Assembly: GCA_963783355.1 (NCBI GenBank) | Contig: CAWANF010000011.1 | Location: 1-64,000, forward strand | Direction: 5' to 3' | Origin: CAWANF01 sp963783355 | GTDB taxonomy: Bacteria > Bacteroidota > Rhodothermia > Balneolales > DATFMH01 | DNA length: 64,000 nt | Part shown: piece after piece, positions 17,772-25,493 of the stretch | Layout: each line of letters begins with the position of its first letter | Position numbering within the stretch: position 1 is the stretch's first letter | Program-made: the position numbers and the translations under genes | The notes under the pieces: generated by a model | Seen by the model: only the letters and a program-made list of their open reading frames with translations | What the model was told of the DNA's origin: nothing | The model's database searches: none

Positions 17772-18938
17772 TTAATTTTTCTGAAATACCCGTACATAGT
17801 CAACAAACATATGTTCAGGAAACTGCGTCGTATCGTCGGGTGGACCCGGCCAGTTTCCGCCGACTGCCACATTAAATATTAAAAAGAAAGGCTGATCAAA
17901 TGGATAAGTCCCATTACTGAGATCCTGTTTTGATGCCTTCTCATATGGAATATCATCAACAAGTATCTTAAGGGAATCCTGGGTCCAGACCAGGCTGAAT
18001 ACATGAAATTTTTGTGAAAAATTCCCGGATGCCAGTTTATAAGCATTATTATGTGTACCCTCGGAACCATCCGCTTTTTTCCAGTGCAGGGAACCCACAA
18101 CCTGGTCGGGATTCTGGCCAATTAATTCCATGATATCAATCTCACCGCAGGTTGGCCAGTTGACTGTAGATATATTTTTACCCAGCATCCATAATGCCGG
18201 CCACATACCATGATCTACAGGTAATTTCGCACGAATATCGATTCTTCCATATTGAAACTCCTGTTTCCCCTGTGTTGTTATTCTTGCAGATGTATATTGA
18301 TTATTTCCATAATTTTCTTTCCTGGCTTCAATAACCAGGTTTCCACTGGAAAGAAAAATATTTTCTGGCCTGGATGTATAATTTTCCAATTCATTGTTTC
18401 CCCATCCGCCTCCACCTGTTTCATAATTCCAGTCATTCTCATTCAATTTTTTTTCATTGAATTCATCACTCCAGACGAGTTTATATCCGGTATAACTTTT
18501 TGGAGAATCATACCCGGAGGTATCGGTCGGCAAATAAGTCCCGTCATTCACTATAGTACCAACTGCATTGGCATTGTTGATGGTACAGTTTGATGGATTA
18601 GAAAGTTTTACATAAAAATTTTGATCCGGCTGGCGCAGGCTATCCCCGATAATTGGAACATCTATTGTCTGCTCCTTGATTCCTGAATCAAAGGTCAATG
18701 TTCCCGATTTAGAGGTAAAATCCTTTCCGGAAACAGCTGAACCATCGGAAGTAGCGTACTGAACAGTTACTTTTTGAGTTGATGCGACACTCAGATCTAC
18801 ATAAAAACGGCAGGTACCTGTTGAATTGGCTCTCTTTACAGTGGCATCACCAATTTTTACTGATGGAATATCAGGAGGAGTACTATTGACATTATTGTTT
18901 TTTTTAGAACAGGATATTAATAGTAAACTGCCTAACAA
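17772..18938 (-). CDS. GH16 laminarinase-type lipoprotein with Calx-beta-like N-domain
   Basis: The open frame starts at a TTG and gives 388 residues. Residues 1-10 are the end of a lipoprotein signal (LLLISC), 27-133 look like a Calx-beta domain (VKIGDATVKRA, VTVQYATSDGSA), and 150-388 are a GH16 catalytic domain with WSDEFN and the active-site GEIDIMELIG (Glu266, Asp268, Glu271). This pattern fits endo-beta-1,3-glucanase (laminarinase). The true start is probably the ATG at 18963. From there MKIFQITIL reads out of frame by one base with the LLGSLLLISC that follows, so one base appears to be missing near 18939. As written, the protein lacks the first part of its signal peptide and might not be exported. 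Confidence 0.85.
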   Translation of the reverse strand: MLGSLLLISCSKKNNNVNSTPPDIPSVKIGDATVKRANSTGTCRFYVDLSVASTQKVTVQYATSDGSAVSGKDFTSKSGTLTFDSGIKEQTIDVPIIGDSLRQPDQNFYVKLSNPSNCTINNANAVGTIVNDGTYLPTDTSGYDSPKSYTGYKLVWSDEFNEKKLNENDWNYETGGGGWGNNELENYTSRPENIFLSSGNLVIEARKENYGNNQYTSARITTQGKQEFQYGRIDIRAKLPVDHGMWPALWMLGKNISTVNWPTCGEIDIMELIGQNPDQVVGSLHWKKADGSEGTHNNAYKLASGNFSQKFHVFSLVWTQDSLKILVDDIPYEKASKQDLSNGTYPFDQPFFLIFNVAVGGNWPGPPDDTTQFPEHMFVDYVRVFQKN

Positions 18939-19007
18939 GAATAGTTATTTGAAATATTTTCATAGTACGAATTTGCGAAATATTACTTTGGCTATCAGTT
19001 TATAAAA

Positions 19008-19042
19008 ATATATAGCCGGACCTGAAAAGCCCGGCTATATAT
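19008..19042 (-). terminator. Hairpin after the PKD lipoprotein gene, possible attenuator
   Basis: ATATATAGCCGG (19008-19019) pairs perfectly with CCGGCTATATAT (19031-19042). On the minus strand the stem is followed by TTTTTAT. It lies about 20 nt past the stop of the PKD lipoprotein gene and before the GH16 gene of the same locus. It may therefore lower transcription of the enzyme genes relative to susC/susD. Confidence 0.75.
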
Positions 19043-19061
19043 AAAATTAATTGACTTGTAA

Positions 19062-19985
19062 TTAAGGCTTAGGCACTAACGTAAACTGCCATGCACCCCA
19101 ACTATAAATTTTGGCAATAACCAACTTATCATTAGTCATTGAAATTATTTTATAGGTAATTTGAGGTTCGGGTGTCGGTGTAGTATCAGATTGACCCGCT
19201 TTATAAAGCCCTAAGTGAGCCCCATCTCCAATAACAGTGACTGAAGCACTATTAATCGTGAAGTTAAATGTACCGGAACCCCAGGCAGCATACTTCGTAT
19301 TAATATCACTCCAGGCATAGCAACCCGTTTTTTTGGTGTCATTTGCATTATTTGCAATGATATCTATGGGATAGGGATCGGTACCACTATCTGCATCTAC
19401 CCAAATATCATTGTTATTATTGAAAGTAAAACTTCCATCCTTATTGAAAGTGTACTCATTATCAAATTGACAACTCCGTGTTGTAACATCCGCCTGGTTA
19501 TTGGCCCACCACGTTGCACTAAAATCAGCGGGACCAATCCATAAAGCACCGGGATTAGGATCTAAAATCCAGGTCTTACTGGAACAACCGGTCAGATATT
19601 TTTTATTACCAAAACATCCGTTTGGATCGTCCTGGGCCACATTTATACTTTGTGCTGTGGTATCATATCCACCGTGAGCGAGTACCATTAAACTTACTGA
19701 ATAATCGCCTTTCTGCGGATAGTAAGCGGTATCGGTTGCACTCCCATCCGTCCAGCCGGAACCGTCACCAATATTCCACCTCCAGGAAAAAGCACCCTTT
19801 GTAGTGCTTTTCAACAGATACATATTAGTTTTACCTGTAATGGGTGTCACTGTAAATGATGCCTTTGGCAACGGACCTAATGTGAGGCTGCTGTTACCAT
19901 TCTTGCAAGCAAAAAACAAAGATGAAGATACGACACCGATTATCAAAGCGGTATAAATACCTGATTTTAAAGATAATTTTTTCAT
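19062..19985 (-). CDS. PKD-domain surface lipoprotein, probable glycan-binding protein
   Basis: About 307 residues from the ATG at 19985, which I prefer over an ATG four codons earlier because MKKLSLKSG begins a normal lipoprotein signal (SSSLFFACKNG). Residues 40-115 are a PKD-like Ig fold (KASFTVTP, FSWRWNIGDGSGWTDG and YPQKGDYSVSLMV). The C-terminal 190 residues (CFGNKKYLTGCSSKTWILDPNPGA onward) are rich in Trp, Asn and Asp and resemble the part that follows PKD repeats in SusE-position surface glycan-binding proteins. It is the third gene after susC and susD, exactly where such proteins lie. Binding of beta-glucan at the cell surface is inferred from position. Confidence 0.7.
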   Translation of the reverse strand: MKKLSLKSGIYTALIIGVVSSSLFFACKNGNSSLTLGPLPKASFTVTPITGKTNMYLLKSTTKGAFSWRWNIGDGSGWTDGSATDTAYYPQKGDYSVSLMVLAHGGYDTTAQSINVAQDDPNGCFGNKKYLTGCSSKTWILDPNPGALWIGPADFSATWWANNQADVTTRSCQFDNEYTFNKDGSFTFNNNNDIWVDADSGTDPYPIDIIANNANDTKKTGCYAWSDINTKYAAWGSGTFNFTINSASVTVIGDGAHLGLYKAGQSDTTPTPEPQITYKIISMTNDKLVIAKIYSWGAWQFTLVPKP

Positions 19986-20009
19986 GATATCATCCATTTA
20001 AAAAGTTGA

Positions 20010-21530
20010 TCAATTATAACCGGGGTTTTGTTTCAGCTTGGTATTATTCAATTCTACCAAAGGAATCGGCAAGACCTCATTGACCCCTGCTTTAAAACCA
20101 TAAGGTGCTAATACTTGCGTAGCGCGACCTGTTCTTACAAGGTTAAACCAACGATGGCCTTCCGTTGCTAACTCCATAAATTCTTCATGATAGATATTTT
20201 GCAGAGTTGCAGTTTCAGGAGCCAATCCAACCCGTGCCCTTACTGCATTCAGGTAAGAGGCCGCTTTTGTCAGATCACCACCGGCATGTACCAGGGCTTC
20301 TGCTTCCATCAGGTAGGTTCCGGCCAAACGAATTTCAATATAATCGTTCGGGAAATTGAGCTCTTGCTGTCCCGTAGTGGTAACATATTTAGCAAGCGGA
20401 GCAAATTTCTGGATGAAATAACCGGTATTATCATATCCCTTTGTGTAGCTTCTGCTGGGATCCGCACTAACGATACTATCAATATTTGCAACAGTATATT
20501 TATACCGGGGATCATTTTTCATGGAATCAACCAATACCGGTGTGATAGGATTGAAACTCCATCCACCAGACCAATAGATAGGACCGCTGTAACTTCTTGG
20601 CCCAACCATTTGAGTGTAAATGTTACCCAGGAAACTAGGCCAGTTACCCCATCCGGCGTTTTGAGCCTGTGTATGAGTGATTTCAAAAACTGATTCCGCA
20701 TTGAATTTATTATCCGGGCTGAAGATATCCGAAAAGTTATTCAACAAATGATAAGCAGGATCCGTATTAACTTTTTCCAGCCAATCGGCAGCCTGTTGAT
20801 ACATCGCTTTATCATTATTGTGTGCACTGGCCTGCCACATCAGCGTTTCACCCAAGAAAGCTTCAGCTGCTCCCTTAGTAGCACGGCCTTCTTCTGTGGA
20901 TGGCAATGGAGCTGAAGGCAAATCAGGAATTGCTGCCTCAAAATCACTTTCGATTTGAGCATAAATAGAATCCGGAGAAGCCTGAACCTGGGTATAGATT
21001 TGGTCGGTCGTCAGTGGTTGTCTGATAAGAGGTACGTTTTTAAACAAACGAATCAACCAGAAATAATAATAACCTCTTAGAAATTTTGCTTCAGCTATAT
21101 ATCTGCTTTTCGTTGCGGCGTCCAATCCTTTAACATCACCGATTTTCTGAAGTAACAGATTGGCACGATAGATACCGGTATAACTGCGATCCCAAAAACC
21201 GGCCTGAGGTCCAACTGCACCACTAAGTGTGTAGCTATTCCATGCCTGCCAGGTAGACATATCGGTTGGGCCACCGCCGCCGGCGTAACATTCGTCCGTG
21301 GCACTATTTAAAGCACCAAGCAAAGGAATATACGTATTATCGCTTCCTCCTGCCTCCCAGCTAATAGGATTATAAGCAGCCGTTAAAGCAGCAAATGCCT
21401 GATCCGGGGTTTGATAATAGTTGGATTCAAGTTGCTGACCTTTAGGCTTAACATTCAATATGCTATTGCAGGAACTTAAAAGGCCCATCCCCGCAAAGCA
21501 CAAAACATAAAAAAATATCTTTTTCATCAT
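20010..21530 (-). CDS. SusD/RagB-family outer-membrane lipoprotein
   Basis: The 506-residue protein has a lipoprotein signal with LLSSCNS, the N-terminal SusD domain (NVKPKGQ, YQTPDQAFAALTAAYNP) and TPR-like helices (AKFLRGYYYFWLIRLFKNVPLI). The C-terminal domain shows EIRLAGTYLMEAEALVHAGGD, LNAVRARVGLAPE and EGHRWFNLVRTGRA, and it ends KLKQNPGYN, the usual SusD terminus. It caps the SusC barrel and captures glycan at the cell surface. It is 18 nt downstream of susC and followed 24 nt later by the PKD lipoprotein gene. It is intact, unlike the second SusD in this window. Confidence 0.93.
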   Translation of the reverse strand: MMKKIFFYVLCFAGMGLLSSCNSILNVKPKGQQLESNYYQTPDQAFAALTAAYNPISWEAGGSDNTYIPLLGALNSATDECYAGGGGPTDMSTWQAWNSYTLSGAVGPQAGFWDRSYTGIYRANLLLQKIGDVKGLDAATKSRYIAEAKFLRGYYYFWLIRLFKNVPLIRQPLTTDQIYTQVQASPDSIYAQIESDFEAAIPDLPSAPLPSTEEGRATKGAAEAFLGETLMWQASAHNNDKAMYQQAADWLEKVNTDPAYHLLNNFSDIFSPDNKFNAESVFEITHTQAQNAGWGNWPSFLGNIYTQMVGPRSYSGPIYWSGGWSFNPITPVLVDSMKNDPRYKYTVANIDSIVSADPSRSYTKGYDNTGYFIQKFAPLAKYVTTTGQQELNFPNDYIEIRLAGTYLMEAEALVHAGGDLTKAASYLNAVRARVGLAPETATLQNIYHEEFMELATEGHRWFNLVRTGRATQVLAPYGFKAGVNEVLPIPLVELNNTKLKQNPGYN

Positions 21531-21548
21531 TTTCTCCTAACTAAATCA

Positions 21549-24500
21549 TTAAAATGAAATGTCCCATCCGAACATATAGGAACGTGCTTGTGGGTAAATA
21601 CCACGGTCGATGCCGTAGCTGCTTCCGCCAATTTCAGGATCATATCCGGTATACTTGGTAAATGTTACCAGGTTATTTCCGCTTATATAGAATCGGGTAC
21701 TTTGTAATCCAATTATGTTGGCTATTCTGGAAGGCAATGTATAGCCGATTTGAATGGTTTTGATTCTAAAATAGGATCCACTTGAAAGGTAGAATGAAGA
21801 CGGATAGGTGAAATTGTGATTCGGATCCGCATCATCCAGTCTTGGAAATGTGTTCGAGGTACCCGGGCCGGTCCATCTGCCTAAAGCAGCGGTCGTGTAG
21901 TTGGCTGTCAGAATATCAAGTCGGCGCAATCCCTGGAAAATCATATTTCCTGCAACACCTTGTCCGAAGGCGCGGATATCAAAATTCTTCCAGGAAGCTG
22001 AGGCTGTGATACCGAAAGTCCATGGAGGAGTTGGATTTCCGAGATAAGTTCTATCGGCAGCTGTTATCTGTCCATCTCCATCCAAATCGGCCCATTTAAA
22101 ATCGCCCGGTTTTGCATTAGGCTGTATTAACTGTCCCGATTTTCCTTTATATGCATCAATTTGTGCCTGATCCTGGAAAATACCAAGATTTTTGAAACCG
22201 TAAAACTCGCCAATAGGTTCACCGACTGCTGTGCGGCTTATTTCATAGGCACTGGCCTGGAAAGTTGCACCAGTGATATATTTCTGCTCGCCAATATTAG
22301 TAACTGTATTTTGAACATACGATACATTACCATTTACATTGACATTAACCGTACCGATTTGTTTCTGGTATCCTAAATCAACTTCAATACCTTTATCAGT
22401 CAAACTGGCAACGTTACCATAAGGCTGACCAGTTGCCCCAACATAACCCGGAATCTGAACTTGTCTGAGCATACCACTGGTCTTTTTATTATAGACGTCG
22501 AGGGTAAGCGTAAAGTCATGAAACAGGTTGGCATCGATACCGATATCCAGCTGGCTTGTTTGTTCCCATTTCAAATCGGGATTCGAGGGAGCATTCGGAC
22601 TATAACCCGTATAAATAGTACCGGGACCAAATACATAGTCGCGGCCTCCGCCAACCGTTGATTCAAATTGAAAATCGCCCAGTGACTGATCATTACCATT
22701 GATACCATATGATGCCCTGACTTTCAGATAATTGACGATATCATTTTGCGGCCAGAATTTTTCAAGCGTCGGTACCCATCCAACAGAAACAGAAGGGAAA
22801 CGGCCATATCGATTGGCGCTACCGAATCGGGAAGAACCATCAATACGCAAAACACCTGTCAAAAGATATTTTCCTTCGTAGTTGTAATTGATACGTCCGA
22901 AATAGGAATTAATAGCATAAGGTTGATTTTCATAACCACCTGCAATACGATTAACTGCCGGAACAGAAAAGTTCATGGATGCCGAATTATAGTTATTAAC
23001 CGGGATTCCCTGAAACGTACTATTGATTCCATTGGCACTGTTTGCCTGAGCACTGGTACCTAACAGAAATGTCATATGATGTTCGCCAAAATTCCGTCTA
23101 TAAGTAATCGTATTATCCCAGTTCCATATCAGTCCCTGGTTCATTTGACGGAAATAATTCGTATTACCAATATTCTTTTGGGTATCACTCAGAAAGAAGA
23201 TAGGGGTGAAACTGTTATTTCCATAAAATGCCAGTTTAGCTCCAATATTGGTACGAATTTGTAATCCCGGAATTGGATCAATATCGGCATACACGTTACC
23301 TACCATATTATCGGACCAGTAATCATTACCAAGCTGTGTTTGTATATAAGCCAACGGATTGGTCATTTCCTGTCCGACATATTTCGAGATGCCGTATGGC
23401 TGTCCTTTCGAGTTTCTTAAAACAGGATTCGTCGTGTATGGACTACTATTGGCAACATTCGGATTTGTAATAACCGCAGGCGTAATCGGGTCCAGATTTA
23501 TTGCTGAACTCAGTGGTCCGCCAAATTCACTATTCGTATTGAGAGCTCCGCGGCTTTTATCATAGGTATATCCAAAATTCTCCCCGACTTTCAACCACTT
23601 CTTCATTTTCAGTGTAGTATTCAGGCGTATAGTTAGTTTTTTATCATGAGATATCGGGCTGGCAACAATACCTTGTTGGTCAAAATAACCGAATGAAGCG
23701 AAATAGGTAGCTTTATTATTACCTCCGCTAAAACTCAGATCCTGATTTACAATCGCTGCATTATTATTAAATATAGTGCTTTGCCAATCTGTTCCTTTAC
23801 CTAAGGATTGGGGATTTGGAAAAATAATTCCATTTCCGGCAGCAATAGAAGACTCATTTCTTAATGTCGCATACTGTGTTGCGTTCAGCAAGTCGAGTTT
23901 CTTTGCTGGTTGCTGAAGTCCCATATAACTGCTGTAACTAACCTGCATCTTACCAGCTGAACCTTTTTTGGTAGTGATTAACACGACCCCGCTGGCAGCA
24001 CGAGTCCCATAGATAGCAGCAGATGCAGCATCTTTCAATACCTGAATAGATTGAATATCACTTGGATTCAAGTAATACATCCCCCCTTGATCAACCGGTA
24101 CACCATCAACAATGTATAATGGGGTACTGTTGTTTATCGAAGTGGTCCCCCGAATTCTTACTGTGGGTTCAGCACCAGGTGCACCCGAACTTGCAGCTAC
24201 AGTAACCCCTGATGTACGTCCTTGTAATGCTTCATCAGCCCGTGTCACGGGCATCGTTTTCAAATCACTAGATTGAACTGAAGAAATAGCGCCGGTTACA
24301 TTAGCTTTCTTTTCGGTACCATAACCAATTACCACCAACTGCTGGCCCGAAACCGCTTCCCCGGCCAGTTTTATATTAATTACAGTACGCCCGTTTATCG
24401 GAACGATTTGAGATTGGTATCCGATATATGAAACGATTAACGTATCCTGCAAAGAGGGTACGGTTAATTTATAATCGCCTTTAATATCGGTTGAAGTTCC

Positions 24501-24671
24501 ATTTGTAGTACCTTTCAAGACAATATTAGCCCCAGGTAATGGCTCACCCGTATCAGCCGTTGTAATCTTTCCTTTTATTTGCTGATTACTCTGACTGTAG
24601 GCAAGGCCGGTTGTAATACAGAAAAAACCTATAAAAAGTATAAGCTTTTTGAATGTAGCATAGTTTTTCAT
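21549..24671 (-). CDS. SusC/RagA-family TonB-dependent transporter
   Basis: About 1040 residues from the ATG at 24671, chosen over the ATG at 24683 because it opens a clean signal peptide (LILFIGFFCITTGLAYSQ). Then follow a carboxypeptidase-regulatory-like domain (30-105, ITTADTGEPLPGANIVLKGT), a plug domain (about 115-230, VVIGYGTEKKANVTGAIS and GTRAASGVVLITTKKG) and the beta-barrel, ending in an aromatic strand (SYMFGWDISF). There is no STN domain, so it should not signal to an ECF sigma through FecR. It is the first gene of the beta-glucan operon. Its promoter region of about 800 bp is shared with the divergent GH3 gene and contains a LacI-type operator candidate near 24755. Confidence 0.93.
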   Translation of the reverse strand: MKNYATFKKLILFIGFFCITTGLAYSQSNQQIKGKITTADTGEPLPGANIVLKGTTNGTSTDIKGDYKLTVPSLQDTLIVSYIGYQSQIVPINGRTVINIKLAGEAVSGQQLVVIGYGTEKKANVTGAISSVQSSDLKTMPVTRADEALQGRTSGVTVAASSGAPGAEPTVRIRGTTSINNSTPLYIVDGVPVDQGGMYYLNPSDIQSIQVLKDAASAAIYGTRAASGVVLITTKKGSAGKMQVSYSSYMGLQQPAKKLDLLNATQYATLRNESSIAAGNGIIFPNPQSLGKGTDWQSTIFNNNAAIVNQDLSFSGGNNKATYFASFGYFDQQGIVASPISHDKKLTIRLNTTLKMKKWLKVGENFGYTYDKSRGALNTNSEFGGPLSSAINLDPITPAVITNPNVANSSPYTTNPVLRNSKGQPYGISKYVGQEMTNPLAYIQTQLGNDYWSDNMVGNVYADIDPIPGLQIRTNIGAKLAFYGNNSFTPIFFLSDTQKNIGNTNYFRQMNQGLIWNWDNTITYRRNFGEHHMTFLLGTSAQANSANGINSTFQGIPVNNYNSASMNFSVPAVNRIAGGYENQPYAINSYFGRINYNYEGKYLLTGVLRIDGSSRFGSANRYGRFPSVSVGWVPTLEKFWPQNDIVNYLKVRASYGINGNDQSLGDFQFESTVGGGRDYVFGPGTIYTGYSPNAPSNPDLKWEQTSQLDIGIDANLFHDFTLTLDVYNKKTSGMLRQVQIPGYVGATGQPYGNVASLTDKGIEVDLGYQKQIGTVNVNVNGNVSYVQNTVTNIGEQKYITGATFQASAYEISRTAVGEPIGEFYGFKNLGIFQDQAQIDAYKGKSGQLIQPNAKPGDFKWADLDGDGQITAADRTYLGNPTPPWTFGITASASWKNFDIRAFGQGVAGNMIFQGLRRLDILTANYTTAALGRWTGPGTSNTFPRLDDADPNHNFTYPSSFYLSSGSYFRIKTIQIGYTLPSRIANIIGLQSTRFYISGNNLVTFTKYTGYDPEIGGSSYGIDRGIYPQARSYMFGWDISF

Positions 24672-24754
24672 GTTTCCCCACATCCTTGTTTTTATCGATG
24701 TTTTTTTGATTATCCAGTAGATAGCCGTTCAATTGCTTCAAGTTATTACTTCCT

Positions 24755-24768
24755 TAGAAGCGCTTTCC
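24755..24768. promoter_or_regulatory. Candidate LacI-family operator upstream of the first susC
   Basis: TAGAAGCGCTTTCC is centred on CG and lies about 85 nt upstream of the susC start. It matches the two GH3-promoter sites at 25443 and 30858 in spacing and core (ArCGmTTyC), and the general CG-centred pattern of LacI/CcpA-type operators. It is weaker than the other two. The match was found by eye only. Confidence 0.4.
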
Positions 24769-25397
24769 AAGTGCTATGATAATTTTTTGCATGATTTAAA
24801 TCAACTATTAATTGCAACAAATATATTTTTTTGCATAACCATTAAACGTCATACAAATACTATATATATATGTTTTTATTAAAATTATATCGATTTTTAC
24901 TTAAAATTAACAAATGCAAAATTTCTATTATTACACTTATTTTTACTGAATAAAATGCAAATATCAAATATTAATCTTCACTTTGTTGTTAATATTCATT
25001 CAATATTTGCAATACTTCACTTCATTTATAGAGTCAAATCGACATCGAATAATTTTGATTTCATTATAAACTTAATATTATCATTAATTTAAACGTATTA
25101 TTGAAATGAAAATATTTCACATATTTATAATTGATACAGATTACTTATTTGAAATTATTGATTATAAATACTTTGTAAATAATGATTTATACCCACTATA
25201 AAAGTCAGGATCGACCGGTTTACCTCATCGGGATAATAACTCAAATGCATATATCCACACATTTTATGACATGAAATTTTCATAAAATTTCTTTTATTTT
25301 TTTCGAAAAACGCAAATAAAAATTACCTATATATAATTAATAAATAACTACTTACATAAATACAAAAACATTTTAATACCGTAAATAAAATATTTAT

Positions 25398-25412
25398 ATG
25401 CAAAATTTGCAT
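25398..25412. promoter_or_regulatory. Perfect ATGCAAA/TTTGCAT palindrome in the shared susC-GH3 promoter region
   Basis: ATGCAAAATTTGCAT is a perfect inverted repeat about one central A, 96 nt upstream of the GH3 start. The 24684-25493 gap is AT-rich with several further TGCAAA or TTTGCA half-sites (for example near 24786, 24831, 24914 and 24956). A protein-binding role is possible but unproven, and in AT-rich DNA such palindromes can arise by chance. I see nothing else in this gap apart from the two CG-centred operator candidates. Confidence 0.35.
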
Positions 25413-25442
25413 TTATTATGAGAAAATTATTTCATTATATTC

Positions 25443-25456
25443 TGGTAGCGATTCCA
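25443..25456. promoter_or_regulatory. Candidate LacI-family operator upstream of the GH3 gene at 25494
   Basis: TGGTAGCGATTCCA is a CG-centred imperfect palindrome 38 nt before the ATG. With flanks, CTGGTAGCGATTCCAAGAA (25442-25460) is identical at 16 of 19 positions to CTGGTAACGCTTTCAAGAA (30857-30875) upstream of the second GH3 gene. A LacI-type regulator gene lies between the two sites. Confidence 0.6.
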
Positions 25457-25493
25457 AGAAGTTCTATAAAAATTGAATTATAAGACTATATAC

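Noticed and set aside
25398..25412. Perfect ATGCAAA palindrome as a confirmed regulator site
   Set aside because: Kept only as a low-confidence feature: in AT-rich DNA such a palindrome can occur by chance and there is no second full copy nearby.
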